64,000 nucleotides of DNA from Ruegeria atlantica (GTDB lineage Bacteria > Pseudomonadota > Alphaproteobacteria > Rhodobacterales > Rhodobacteraceae): positions 1 to 64,000 of the forward strand of contig NZ_WQFE01000014.1 in the NCBI RefSeq assembly GCF_013033965.1, in the 5' to 3' direction. Below, piece by piece: positions 36,950 through 45,562 of this stretch (position 1 is its first letter; each line of letters opens with the position of its first letter). The translations under genes and the position numbers were made by a program. The notes beneath the pieces are model-generated. The model had not been told where the DNA came from. It saw only the letters and a list, made by a program, of their open reading frames with translations, and made no database searches.

Positions 36950-37533
36950 CCGACCGCAAGACAATTGACGCCTACACCACGCGCGTGGCCGAGTACCTCA
37001 GCGTCCCCTTGCCGCCTGAACAGATCGAAGCCCGTATGGCCTTTGCCGAGGCGGTTGTGCCGGGAGGCTATGTGCTGGACCTCGGCTCAGGCCCCGGGGC
37101 GGACAGTATGTTCTTCCTGCGCGAAGGGCTGCGGGTTCGGGCATTGGACGCGACGCCGGCTTTTGTGGATCACGCGCGCGAAAACGGCGTGGATGCGCAT
37201 CTTGGCACATTTGATGATGTGACCGAAACGGCCGAGTATGACGGCATCTATGCCAGCTTTTCGCTGCTGCATGCCCCGCGCGAGGATTTCCCGCGCCATT
37301 TGGCGGCCATTCACCGGGCGTTGAAGCCCGAGGGTGCCTTTTTTCTCGGCCTGAAGCTGGGAACAGGTGAACACCGCGACGGCATTGATCGCTATTACAC
37401 CTATTTCTCACAGACCGAGATCGAAGAGGCGCTGGCCGAGGCAGGGTTCACAATCGACCGGATCACAACCGGTGTGGGTAAAGGTCTGGCCGGGTCTTAT
37501 GACGGGTTTATTCTGGTGATCGCCCATGCCTGA
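36946..37533 (+). CDS. SAM-dependent methyltransferase, class I
   Basis: A 195-residue enzyme with the SAM-binding motif [16 protein letters not shown] (residues 42-57), an acidic motif II ([14 protein letters not shown]) and [18 protein letters not shown]. Substrate unknown. The start is GTG 36946-36948 overlapping the DUF3429 stop, with TAGGAG upstream. It is followed by rnhA with an eight-base overlap. Confidence 0.88.
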   Translation: MTDRKTIDAYTTRVAEYLSVPLPPEQIEARMAFAEAVVPGGYVLDLGSGPGADSMFFLREGLRVRALDATPAFVDHARENGVDAHLGTFDDVTETAEYDGIYASFSLLHAPREDFPRHLAAIHRALKPEGAFFLGLKLGTGEHRDGIDRYYTYFSQTEIEEALAEAGFTIDRITTGVGKGLAGSYDGFILVIAHA

Positions 37534-37993
37534 TTTGTTTGCTTATACCGACGGTGCCTGTTCGGGCAATCCCGGCCCGGGCGGTTGGGGCGTGCTGATG
37601 CGTGCGATGGACGGCGAAAAGATCCTGAAAGAACGCGAGCTGAACGGCGGCGAGGCCGAGACCACCAACAACCGCATGGAATTGCTAGCCGCGATCAGCG
37701 CGCTTGAAACGCTGGAGCGACCCTCAAAGATCACTGTGGTGACCGACAGTGCCTATGTGAAGAATGGCGTGACCGGCTGGATATTCGGCTGGAAGCGCAA
37801 CGGTTGGAAGACTTCGAACAAGAAACCGGTCAAGAATGTCGATCTGTGGCAACGACTGGACGAGGCACAGGCGCGCCATGATGTGACCTGGGAATGGGTC
37901 AAAGGTCATGCAGGCCACCCCGAAAACGAAAAAGCCGATGAGCTGGCGCGCGCGGGCATGGCCCCTTTCAAGCCAAAGAAGGCGCAGGCGTGA
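37526..37993 (+). CDS. rnhA: Ribonuclease HI
   Basis: Degrades RNA in RNA-DNA hybrids, including Okazaki primers. The 155-residue protein has the four catalytic acids Asp9 ([16 protein letters not shown]), Glu52 ([10 protein letters not shown]), Asp74 ([10 protein letters not shown]) and Asp138 (NEKADELAR), plus the basic protrusion [15 protein letters not shown]. It overlaps both neighbours: 8 bases with the methyltransferase and 4 with the TRIC gene. Confidence 0.97.
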   Translation: MPDLFAYTDGACSGNPGPGGWGVLMRAMDGEKILKERELNGGEAETTNNRMELLAAISALETLERPSKITVVTDSAYVKNGVTGWIFGWKRNGWKTSNKKPVKNVDLWQRLDEAQARHDVTWEWVKGHAGHPENEKADELARAGMAPFKPKKAQA

Positions 37994-38613
37994 GCGGTCT
38001 TGCACTGCTCGATTATGCCTCGGTTTTGGTTTTCGCTCTTACGGGCGCTTTGGTAGCCAGCCGGGCGCAGCTTGATCTGGTAGGATTTGCCTTTATCGCC
38101 TGCTTGACAGCCGTGGGTGGCGGCACGGTCCGCGACCTGCTGCTGGACCGGCATCCGGTGTTCTGGGTCGGCCAGCCAGACTACATCCTGATAGCCGCTG
38201 CGGCAGCCGTTCTCGTGTTTTTCACCGCTCATTTGGTTGAAAGCCGATATAATCTGCTGGTCTGGCTGGACAGTTTCGCCCTTTCCATTGCCGTGGCTGC
38301 GGGCACAGGCGCAGCCCTGTCGCTGAACCAATCCAGCGTAATCGTAGTTCTGATGGGCGTCACCACGGGCTGCCTGGGCGGCCTGATGCGCGACGTGGTC
38401 TGCAACGAGGTCCCGCTGGTTCTCAAACAGGGCGAGCTCTACGTCTCTTGCGCGTTTATCGGGGCTTTTGCCGCCGTGATCGCGACCCGTCTTGGATTGG
38501 ACGAGTTGCCCACCTTGGCCGCCTGCGCTCTGATCTGCTGGTCGCTGCGGGCGGGATCGCTGGTATTTGGCTGGCGGCTTCCGGTATACAAAGCACGCCC
38601 GCCAAGGCAGTAA
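37990..38613 (+). CDS. Trimeric intracellular cation channel family protein
   Basis: A 207-residue membrane protein made of two related three-helix units (formerly UPF0126, YadS/YicG). Each unit has the glycine-rich kink: [17 protein letters not shown] in the first and [18 protein letters not shown] in the second. Bacterial TRIC homologues conduct monovalent cations. The start is GTG 37990 overlapping the rnhA stop. No regulatory partner is visible. Confidence 0.9.
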   Translation: MSGLALLDYASVLVFALTGALVASRAQLDLVGFAFIACLTAVGGGTVRDLLLDRHPVFWVGQPDYILIAAAAAVLVFFTAHLVESRYNLLVWLDSFALSIAVAAGTGAALSLNQSSVIVVLMGVTTGCLGGLMRDVVCNEVPLVLKQGELYVSCAFIGAFAAVIATRLGLDELPTLAACALICWSLRAGSLVFGWRLPVYKARPPRQ

Positions 38614-38667
38614 ACGGGTGCAAAAAGCGCGGTCAGCACTTCCTCCACCACAGATGTGAGATCTGAA

Positions 38668-39270
38668 ATGAAATCAACTCTTCTCTTGATTGTCCCCTCA
38701 TTGGTTCTTCTTGGTGCGTGTGCAGAGCAATACGACCCTGTCAGCTTCGTGGCGCAAGGAGACGAAATTATTGTTTCAGGGGCTATTGATCACACGACAC
38801 TCAGCGCATTTGAGGAAATCACTGCGGCAAACCCCGGGATCAAGACACTTGTTCTGCAGAACATCGAAGGCTCGGTCGATGATGATGCCAATGTAGTTTT
38901 CAGCCGCGTTGTACGGGCCGAAGGGTTCGACACAGTGGTACCCTCAGACGGTTTGGTCGCCTCAGGCGGCACCGATCTGTTTCTGGCGGGCAATCGGCGC
39001 ACTCTGGAACCTGGCGCATGTGTCGGGGTCCATAGCTGGGGTGGCGGCGGATATGTCGCGGCCAACCTGCCCGAAGACCACCCGGAGCATGATCGCTATC
39101 TCAACTATTTCGAGGATATTGGTGTCGACCCGGCCTTTTACTGGTTCACTCTTGATGCCGCCCCCGAAGATGGCATGCACTGGATGTCGGCAGAGGAAGC
39201 AAATCGATTCAATTTGGCAACGCGCAAGTCGAAATCGCTGGGATCAACCGTGATTTGCGAGGAGCGTTAG
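38668..39270 (+). CDS. ClpP/crotonase-like lipoprotein
   Basis: A 200-residue lipoprotein with lipobox LLGAC (Cys18). The mature part has a ClpP-like order: IDHTTLSAFEEITAANPGIKTLVLQNIEGSVDDD, RVVRAEGFDTVVPSDGLVASGGTDLFLAG and CVGVHSWGGGG. Ser99 in VASGG stands where the nucleophile of the periplasmic COG3904 type lies (often CASAC), and His122 in GVHSW is the likely partner. The NSPGG-type oxyanion motif is altered to NIEGSV. Secreted serine hydrolase activity is therefore possible but not sure. Confidence 0.72.
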   Translation: MKSTLLLIVPSLVLLGACAEQYDPVSFVAQGDEIIVSGAIDHTTLSAFEEITAANPGIKTLVLQNIEGSVDDDANVVFSRVVRAEGFDTVVPSDGLVASGGTDLFLAGNRRTLEPGACVGVHSWGGGGYVAANLPEDHPEHDRYLNYFEDIGVDPAFYWFTLDAAPEDGMHWMSAEEANRFNLATRKSKSLGSTVICEER

Positions 39271-39276
39271 CCGCCA

Positions 39277-39513
39277 TCAACGCCGCAGATATGTTTGCCA
39301 TATCCAGATCACCAGAAGCGCACCCAGAACTGCACCGACAAAGCCAGACAGCCAGCCGGCGACGGTGATCAGGGCTCGCAACAGGAACCCACCCACCAGC
39401 GCACCGATGATACCGATCAGCATGGTCGTGGGAATGTTGGCTTCGATCCGCATCAGACGGGTGGCCAGAAACCCTGCAGCGGCTCCGATGACGATCAGGG
39501 CGATGACAGGCAC
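39277..39513 (-). CDS. GlsB/YeaQ/YmgE family membrane protein
   Basis: A 78-residue protein with three helices and the family pattern IGAAAGFLATRLMRIE and MLIGIIGALVGGFLLRAL. Such small proteins are annotated as transglycosylase-associated and are common in stress regulons; real role unclear. It lies one base past the end of the next minus-strand gene and three bases upstream of nothing else; it forms a pair with 39515-39751. Confidence 0.88.
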   Translation of the reverse strand: MPVIALIVIGAAAGFLATRLMRIEANIPTTMLIGIIGALVGGFLLRALITVAGWLSGFVGAVLGALLVIWIWQTYLRR

Positions 39514-39514
39514 G

Positions 39515-39751
39515 TCACTTCCTCCAATGGGTTGGCACGATGATCAGCGCACCGATGGATGAAATTACGGCGTTCAGACCCGGCGGGCCAAAGCTGATAC
39601 CGAACATAATACGTACAAAATAGAATAGAAATGCTCCGCCAACACAGATGATGATGGATGGCAAATATCCGTTGTGCGTAAAGCCAGTCTTTTCAGACAG
39701 GTAGCCAACAATCCCGGCGATCACGACGGTGCCCATCAAGACCATGAACAT
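39515..39751 (-). CDS. Small membrane protein paired with the YeaQ-like gene
   Basis: A 78-residue protein of the same length as its neighbour, with three helices (about 3-19, 32-49, 57-73) and the segment GIVGYLSEKTGFTHNGYLPSIIICVGGAFLFYFVR, which matches the YeaQ-like topology. It looks like a diverged paralogue of 39277-39513, one base away, so both are probably translated from one message starting at fmt (6 bases upstream). Confidence 0.75.
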   Translation of the reverse strand: MFMVLMGTVVIAGIVGYLSEKTGFTHNGYLPSIIICVGGAFLFYFVRIMFGISFGPPGLNAVISSIGALIIVPTHWRK

Positions 39752-39757
39752 ATGGCG

Positions 39758-40672
39758 CTACTCCGAAAACAGGCGGCTACCAGCCGGGATCGGCCAGCCC
39801 CGCAGAAAGGTTTCCTTATCCTGCGCGCCTTTACCCGCCCGTTGCAAGCGCAACAAATCAACGGCACCCTCGCCACAAGCCACTGTCAAAGCATCGTCCA
39901 GAACTTCGCCGGGAACACCTTGCCCCTCGGCCAGACGCGACGCCAGCAGTTTCACGCGGTTCCCGTCAATCTCTGTCCAGGCACCGGGGAATGGGGACAG
40001 CCCGCGGATTTGCCGATCAACCTCAATCGCAGGTTGGAACCAGTCGATCCGCGCCTCGGATTTATCGATCTTGGCGGCATAGGTAACACCAATTTCGGGT
40101 TGGGGTTCCGGCTTCAAATCCGACAGGTCGCGAAGCGCCTCAACGATCAGTTTAGCCCCCATCAGCGACAGGCGGTCATGCAATTGGTCAGTTGTTTCCT
40201 CGATCCCGATATCCGTCGCCTCGCGTAACAGGACCGGGCCGGTGTCCAACCCGGCCTCCATTTGCATGATGCAAATACCGGTTTGCGCGTCGCCGGACAT
40301 GATTGCGCGATGAATCGGGGCCGCCCCGCGCCAGCGCGGCAGCAGGCTGGCGTGGATATTCAGACAACCCTGCTTTGGCGCGTCCAGAATGGGTTGCGGA
40401 AGGATCAGGCCATAGGCCACCACGACGGCAACATCCGCATTCAGCGCCTCAAAGGCATCCTGTTCTTCAGTCGACTTCAAAGAGACCGGGTGGCGGACGG
40501 TCAGACCCAACGACGCGGCCCTTGCGTGAACCGGCGTCGGGCGATCTTTTTTACCGCGCCCAGCCGGCCGCGGAGGCTGACAGTATACAGCGACGATCTC
40601 ATGCCCCGCCTCGACCAGCGCATCCAATACCGGAACCGAAAAGTCGGGCGTACCCATGAAAACAACGCGCAT
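39758..40672 (-). CDS. fmt: Methionyl-tRNA formyltransferase
   Basis: Formylates initiator Met-tRNA using 10-formyl-THF. The 304-residue protein starts [19 protein letters not shown] and has the catalytic segment [20 protein letters not shown] (Asn, His) and [12 protein letters not shown], then the C-terminal OB domain. It is read with the two deformylase genes, which remove the same formyl group after synthesis; the order on the strand is def, def-like, fmt. Confidence 0.97.
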   Translation of the reverse strand: MRVVFMGTPDFSVPVLDALVEAGHEIVAVYCQPPRPAGRGKKDRPTPVHARAASLGLTVRHPVSLKSTEEQDAFEALNADVAVVVAYGLILPQPILDAPKQGCLNIHASLLPRWRGAAPIHRAIMSGDAQTGICIMQMEAGLDTGPVLLREATDIGIEETTDQLHDRLSLMGAKLIVEALRDLSDLKPEPQPEIGVTYAAKIDKSEARIDWFQPAIEVDRQIRGLSPFPGAWTEIDGNRVKLLASRLAEGQGVPGEVLDDALTVACGEGAVDLLRLQRAGKGAQDKETFLRGWPIPAGSRLFSE

Positions 40673-40674
40673 CT

Positions 40675-41169
40675 TTACCCCTGCTTTTTGGCTTTGCGCA
40701 GCAGCATGTCCCGTTTGACCTTGCTGAGCCGATCAAAATACATCTTCCCGTTCAGATGGTCGATCTGGTGCTGCACACTGGTGGCCTCAATCCCTACAAA
40801 GTCGCGGCGATCCACCATGCCCTGTTCATTCAGGAACTTTACCGTCACAGCACGCGGACGTTTCACCGTGGCCGAGACACCGGGCAGATTTGGGCTGGCC
40901 TCGTCATGTTCGCGCAGTTCGATCGAGCTGTGGAGGATTTCCGGGTTGGCCAGACGCACCGCCTTGCCACGCTCGGTCGAACCATCCACCACAGCCAGCC
41001 GCAACATGACCCCGATCTGCGGTGCGGCAAGGCCGACACCGGGCATCGCCTCCATCGTGTCGATCATGTCGTCCCAGATCGCACGGATTTCGTCGGTAAT
41101 CTCTGCAACGTCCTCGACCTTGGTCCGCAGGCGTTTGTCAGGCCATGGCAGGCAGGTGCGAACGGTCAT
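40675..41169 (-). CDS. Peptide deformylase paralogue with altered active site
   Basis: A 164-residue PDF-fold protein between fmt and canonical def. Motif 1 [10 protein letters not shown] (44-53) is intact. Motif 2, EGCLS in active enzymes, reads E90-A-S-P-N, so the metal-binding Cys is Ser92 in a direct alignment. Motif 3 HEIDH reads H134-Q-I-D-H138: the catalytic Glu is Gln. The two His are kept. Peptide deformylase activity is therefore doubtful. The ATG overlaps the def stop by four bases (ATGA). Base use is like its neighbours and the frame is intact, so this is a maintained gene and not a pseudogene. Confidence 0.9.
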   Translation of the reverse strand: MTVRTCLPWPDKRLRTKVEDVAEITDEIRAIWDDMIDTMEAMPGVGLAAPQIGVMLRLAVVDGSTERGKAVRLANPEILHSSIELREHDEASPNLPGVSATVKRPRAVTVKFLNEQGMVDRRDFVGIEATSVQHQIDHLNGKMYFDRLSKVKRDMLLRKAKKQG

Positions 41170-41684
41170 GCGCGGGCCTGCTCGCGTTTCAGTTTCTGCA
41201 TTTTGCGCGTAATCATCTGGCGCTTCAACGGCTTCAGATAGTCGATGAACAGCTTGCCATTCAGGTGATCAATCTCATGCTGAACACAGGTCGCCCAAAG
41301 GCCGTCGAATGTTTCCTGCTGCAAGTTGCCATCCCGGTCCATCCACGTGACGTCAACCACCTTGGGGCGGGTCACTTCGGCAAATTGCTCGGGGATTGAC
41401 AGGCAACCTTCCTCATAGACACTGGTCTCATCGGACGAGGCGATGACCTCGGGGTTGAACATGATCAGCGGACGGGGCGCTTCGCCTTCTTCCTTAACGC
41501 AGTCCAGCACGATCAATCGGTCAAGCACACCAATTTGGGGCGCGGCGAGGCCAACGCCGGGCGCATCATACATCGTCTCCAGCATGTCATCGGCCAGCTT
41601 GCGCAGCTCGTCCGTAAGGTCTGCAACAGGTGCACAGACCTTTTTCAGGCGGGGATCGGGATGGATCAGGATATTGCGTTTCAT
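41166..41684 (-). CDS. def: Peptide deformylase
   Basis: Removes the N-formyl group from nascent proteins. The 172-residue metalloenzyme has all three motifs: [10 protein letters not shown] (43-52), EGCLS with metal ligand Cys94, and HEIDH with His136, Glu137 and His140. Length is that of type 1 PDF. It is first in a unit with the altered paralogue and fmt, with only four-base overlap and two-base spacing. Confidence 0.97.
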   Translation of the reverse strand: MKRNILIHPDPRLKKVCAPVADLTDELRKLADDMLETMYDAPGVGLAAPQIGVLDRLIVLDCVKEEGEAPRPLIMFNPEVIASSDETSVYEEGCLSIPEQFAEVTRPKVVDVTWMDRDGNLQQETFDGLWATCVQHEIDHLNGKLFIDYLKPLKRQMITRKMQKLKREQARA

Positions 41685-41778
41685 GGGGTTGATTTAGGCC
41701 ATCCCGCCCCCCGCCGCAACGCCCCCCTTGCACCTGCCGGAATTGTGGCTAGCTTTCGTCTCGACAGATGGAGAAGAC

Positions 41779-42951
41779 ATGACTTTCAACGACCTGATCG
41801 ACCGCCGGGGAACCAACAGTTCAAAATGGGACAAGATGGAACAGCTCTACGGCGTAGCGCCGCAGGACGGGCTGGCCATGTGGACGGCGGATTCCGATTA
41901 CCCGACAGCACCTTGCGTGATTGATGCGGTTCGCAAAGCGGCCGATCACGGGGTCTTTGGATATTCGTGGATGCACCCGGACTATCTGGCATCGGTCCAG
42001 TGGTGGATGAAGAACCGCCACAACTGGGACATCGACACCGATTGGGTGCTGACCTCACAGGGGCTGGGCAATGCAATTGCCCTTTGTCTGGATGTCTGGA
42101 GCGAACCGGATGACGGGGTCGTTATCTTTAGCCCCGTCTATCATGAGTTTGCGCACAAGGTGAACAAATCGGGCCGCCGTGTGGTGGAATGCCCGCTGGT
42201 GCGGCAGGGCGACACGTATGGCCTGGATCTAGAAGATGCCCAATCGCGTCTGGACGGTTCGGAAAAGCTGTTGTTGTGGTGCTCGCCGCAAAACCCCTCG
42301 GGCCGCGTGTGGACACCGGATGAACTGCGCGCCGTGGCCGCATTCGCCGAACGCAACGGGTTGATATTGGTCTCGGACGAGATCCACCACGATCTGGTTT
42401 ATCCCGGAAATACGTTTGTGCCGATGGATGTGGCTGATCCGGACGCACGGCCATGGACCGTATCCCTGACAGCGGCGTCCAAGACGTTCAATATCGCGGG
42501 CCAGCGCACAGGCAACATGATCATCCCGGATCCTAAGCTGCGCGCAGCCATGCGCCACCGTATTCAGACGCTGGACTATGATCCCAGCGCGCTGGGTGTG
42601 GCAATGATCACCGCCGCCTATTCACCTGAAGGCGCCGCATGGGTCGATGAGCAGGTCGCGCACCTTGCAGGCAACCGCAAGGTCTTTGACACAGCTATCG
42701 CCGAGATCCCCGGATTATGGTCCATGCCCCTGCAGGCGACGTATCTGGCCTGGGTCGATTTCTCGGGCACCGGTATGAATCATGACGAGTTTGTTCGGCG
42801 ACTGCGCGAAGACGCAAAGATCGCCACGTCCGCAGGCCCCGGTTTCGGCGCAGGTGGTGAGACTTTCGAACGGTTTAACCTGGCCACTCAACGCTCGCGG
42901 GTCGAAGAAGCGTGCAACCGGCTCAAACAGGCGTTTGCCGATCTGCAGTAA
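41779..42951 (+). CDS. patB: PatB/MalY-type PLP cystathionine beta-lyase or aminotransferase
   Basis: A 390-residue fold-type I PLP enzyme. The N-terminal MTFNDLIDRRGTNSSKWD and WTADSDYPTAPCVIDAV are the PatB/MalY pattern (usual KWD...MWVADMDF), with the PLP lysine in AASKTFNIAGQ and NPSGRVWTPDEL. MalY-type enzymes cleave cystathionine or other C-S bonds; the substrate here is unknown. The ATG at 41779 follows GGAGAAG. It is divergent from def, about 95 bases apart. Confidence 0.88.
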   Translation: MTFNDLIDRRGTNSSKWDKMEQLYGVAPQDGLAMWTADSDYPTAPCVIDAVRKAADHGVFGYSWMHPDYLASVQWWMKNRHNWDIDTDWVLTSQGLGNAIALCLDVWSEPDDGVVIFSPVYHEFAHKVNKSGRRVVECPLVRQGDTYGLDLEDAQSRLDGSEKLLLWCSPQNPSGRVWTPDELRAVAAFAERNGLILVSDEIHHDLVYPGNTFVPMDVADPDARPWTVSLTAASKTFNIAGQRTGNMIIPDPKLRAAMRHRIQTLDYDPSALGVAMITAAYSPEGAAWVDEQVAHLAGNRKVFDTAIAEIPGLWSMPLQATYLAWVDFSGTGMNHDEFVRRLREDAKIATSAGPGFGAGGETFERFNLATQRSRVEEACNRLKQAFADLQ

Positions 42952-42954
42952 CGC

Positions 42955-43482
42955 GTGCGGCGTGTCGCAATCATATTACTGCTTGTTGTTCTGACGGCTT
43001 CGGCGTGGTTCGGGTGGCATCGTTTTGGCCCGCGCCCACCTACCCCGCCCATGGCCCCCGAAGCCACGCAGATTGATCACATCCTGATCGAAAAATCCGC
43101 CCGCCGACTGACCGCAACGTTGGACGGCGCAGTCATTTTGCAGGCGGATGTGGCGCTGGGATTCGAACCCATTGGAGACAAACAACAGGAAGGTGACGGC
43201 AAAACACCGGTCGGGATTTTCAAGATTGATCGTCGAAATCCGCAGAGCGCCTTTTACCTGTCACTGGGGATCAGTTATCCCTTGCCGGAAGATATCGATC
43301 GCGCCCGGGCTCAAGGTGTCGATCCGGGCGGTGATATCTTCATCCACGGCCAGCCAAATGGTGTCACAGGCCTCAGCCTGCCCGGAGACTGGACCGCTGG
43401 CTGTATTGCGATTTCGAATTCCGAGATGGCCCGTCTCTGGAGCCTTACGCCAAATGGCGTGGTCGTGGAAATTCGCCCTTAG
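42955..43482 (+). CDS. L,D-transpeptidase (YkuD domain)
   Basis: A 175-residue protein with an N-terminal hydrophobic anchor (about residues 4-20) and a YkuD domain: GKTPVGIFKID, catalytic His131 in FIHGQPNG and nucleophile Cys150 in DWTAGCIAIS. It would crosslink peptidoglycan at diaminopimelate or attach proteins. The start is a GTG at 42955, three bases after patB, with no strong binding site. Length is short, with no extra peptidoglycan-binding domain. Confidence 0.9.
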   Translation: MRRVAIILLLVVLTASAWFGWHRFGPRPPTPPMAPEATQIDHILIEKSARRLTATLDGAVILQADVALGFEPIGDKQQEGDGKTPVGIFKIDRRNPQSAFYLSLGISYPLPEDIDRARAQGVDPGGDIFIHGQPNGVTGLSLPGDWTAGCIAISNSEMARLWSLTPNGVVVEIRP

Positions 43483-43832
43483 TCCTCATGCCCCAGAAGA
43501 GCAATCGGCGCATCCGGCGCGCGGTAGAAGTCCAGCGGAGCCTTGTCGGCGGCAGCGGTGCTGCGCTTGAACTCGTACCGCATCTCGCCCGCTTCATCTT
43601 CGTCCGCGATGATAAGGCACTGGTACAGGTGATTGGCACCATCGTAGATATCCACAAGTCCGCGCAGTTGCGGCGTAGTTTCGGCCTCAACTGTAAAACC
43701 ATCTTTCCACAATCGAAGAATTTTGTAGCTATTGTCGCCAATTTCGACGCGCAGGCGGCTGGTCTTTTTCAGACCCGCGATTCGAGCCGCGTCTAGTTCG
43801 GCAGTAATTTCCTTTGAAACATATGTACTCAT
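43479..43832 (-). CDS. Conserved hypothetical protein
   Basis: A 117-residue soluble protein without signal peptide or cysteines near each other. It looks beta-rich in the middle (RLRVEIGDNSYKILRLWKDGFTVEAE, VDIYDGANHLYQCLIIADEDEAGEMRYEFKR), reminiscent of a PilZ-like barrel, but the conserved RxxxR and (D/N)xSxxG motifs are not clear. Function not known to me. It is convergent with the transpeptidase, overlapping by four bases. The 213-base gap after its start (43833-44045) shows only AT-rich sequence consistent with promoters. Confidence 0.7.
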   Translation of the reverse strand: MSTYVSKEITAELDAARIAGLKKTSRLRVEIGDNSYKILRLWKDGFTVEAETTPQLRGLVDIYDGANHLYQCLIIADEDEAGEMRYEFKRSTAAADKAPLDFYRAPDAPIALLGHED

Positions 43833-44045
43833 AAAAATTTCCCCCGGCAGAGTACTCTATTGTGATGCGAAAACTGTAAAAATCCAGTGAACCTGATCAC
43901 AGTCCGTTGCGGGAATTCAATCTGTTGCACAGAAATCCCAATCCAACCTGTGCGTGTGCGCAGGCAGAGTGCGCGCGCCCTCGCATAGGAACGCCCTGCT
44001 CGACCGCCTATGTTTTGCGAAACGGTACTTCGGAGGGCATGAAAG

Positions 44046-45035
44046 ATGGGCCTGTTGGTCGACGGCAAATGGCACAACACCTGGTATGATACCAAATCCA
44101 CCGGCGGCGCGTTCAAACGCAGCGCCGCACAGTTTCGCAATTGGCTGACGGCTGACGGCGGCGCCGGGCCTTCGGGTAAGGGCGGGTTCAACGCCGAAAC
44201 CGGACGCTACCACCTGTATGTCAGCCACGCCTGCCCATGGGCGCACCGCACTCTAATTTTCCGGGAACTGAAAGGGTTGCGGGATCATATCTCGGTCTCG
44301 GTCGTGCATCCCGACATGCTGGATAAGGGGTGGACGTTTGAAGCTGATGACAATGGGGCAACCGGGGACACCCTGTATGGTCTGGGCTTTGCCCACCAGA
44401 TCTACACCAAAGCCGACCCTACCTATTCAGGTCGTGTCACAGTTCCGATCCTGTGGGATAAGGAACAGCAAACGATCGTCTCGAACGAAAGCTCGGAAAT
44501 CATCCGCATGTTCAATTCGGCCTTTGACGGGATCACAGGCAATACCGACGATTATTGGCCCGAAGAGATGCGCGATGACATCGAAGAGGTGAATGCGCGC
44601 ATCTATTCCGACGTCAACAACGGCGTCTACAAATCCGGCTTTGCCACAAGTCAACAGGCCTATGACGCCGCCGTGGATCCGCTGTTTGAAACACTGGACT
44701 GGCTGGATGAGCGTTTGGCTTCAAACCGCTATCTGATGGGCGATCGCCTGACCGAGGCCGACTGGCGGCTGTTCACCACCCTGATCCGGTTCGACCCTGT
44801 TTACCACTTGCATTTCAAATGCAACCGGCGGCGTCTGGTCGATTATCCGAACCTGTGGGCCTACACCCGCGAGCTATATCAATGGCCGGGTGTCGCATCG
44901 ACGGTGAACATGCGGCACATCGTGCGCCACTACCACTATAGCCACGAGAGCATCAATCCACATCGGATTATCCCCACGAACCCGGTTTTGGATTACATGG
45001 AACCCCACGAGCGCGGTCAGCGACCAGCCGCGTAG
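44046..45035 (+). CDS. Glutathionyl-hydroquinone reductase (Xi-class GST)
   Basis: Reduces glutathionyl-hydroquinones using GSH. The 329-residue protein has the Xi-class active site Cys63 in SHACPWAHRT, the GRVTVPILWD thioredoxin-like domain element and the C-terminal helical domain with DYWPEEMRDDIEEVNARIYSDVNNGVYK. Residues W/Y that shape the Xi-class pocket are plausible but not checked. The ATG at 44046 follows GGAGGGC. Its last 19 bases overlap the end of a convergent receiver gene. Confidence 0.92.
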   Translation: MGLLVDGKWHNTWYDTKSTGGAFKRSAAQFRNWLTADGGAGPSGKGGFNAETGRYHLYVSHACPWAHRTLIFRELKGLRDHISVSVVHPDMLDKGWTFEADDNGATGDTLYGLGFAHQIYTKADPTYSGRVTVPILWDKEQQTIVSNESSEIIRMFNSAFDGITGNTDDYWPEEMRDDIEEVNARIYSDVNNGVYKSGFATSQQAYDAAVDPLFETLDWLDERLASNRYLMGDRLTEADWRLFTTLIRFDPVYHLHFKCNRRRLVDYPNLWAYTRELYQWPGVASTVNMRHIVRHYHYSHESINPHRIIPTNPVLDYMEPHERGQRPAA

Positions 45036-45379
45036 TGTTCCACCATCGCCGCCAGATCCTCTGGCGGCGTTCCGCTTTGCACATAAGCGCAGGCGTTTGG
45101 GCTGTGGGCAAAGATCGACCCGTCCGAAAAGAAGGTGGTGTTGGTGACAAAGATCACACGCGCCTCGGGGCGGCGATAGCTGGCGAAATCGGCCACAGCC
45201 AAGGCACTGCCGGTTTCCAGAACCAGATCCAACACGATGATATCGAAATCCGTGCCGTACAGGGCAAGGATCGCAGCCTCTTGCCCGGCAACAAGCGTCA
45301 CTTCGGCGCCTTGCCGTTCCAGATGCCTTTTCCAGACCCGACCAAGGTCGGGGTTACTCTCAACAATCAGTACTTTCAT
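45017..45379 (-). CDS. Single-domain receiver protein, degenerate
   Basis: A 120-residue receiver domain with no output domain. The phospho-acceptor position is Asp51 in DIIVLDLVL, but the N-terminal acidic pair is only Glu7 (VESNPD) and the conserved Lys before the final loop appears to be Ser102 (AYVQSGTPP). Metal and acyl-phosphate chemistry may be changed or lost. I start at ATG 45379 (MKVLIVESNPD); codons above it do not fit a receiver. No histidine kinase is adjacent. It could be a stand-alone or pseudo-receiver. Confidence 0.82.
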   Translation of the reverse strand: MKVLIVESNPDLGRVWKRHLERQGAEVTLVAGQEAAILALYGTDFDIIVLDLVLETGSALAVADFASYRRPEARVIFVTNTTFFSDGSIFAHSPNACAYVQSGTPPEDLAAMVEHYAAGR

Positions 45380-45562
45380 TTGCAACAACCTCGGCACTTG
45401 GTAGAGTGTGTGGTGCCGACCCCCGTGGTTTGTGATCACGCTTATTCCTTAACAAAGTGTTAACGATGCCGGTCAACCGGGCCGATCACGCGGATTTGCT
45501 TGTATAAGCGGCAAAAATCCGCTTGAAGCAGGCGCAAACACGCAATTCCGGCGAGAACACCG

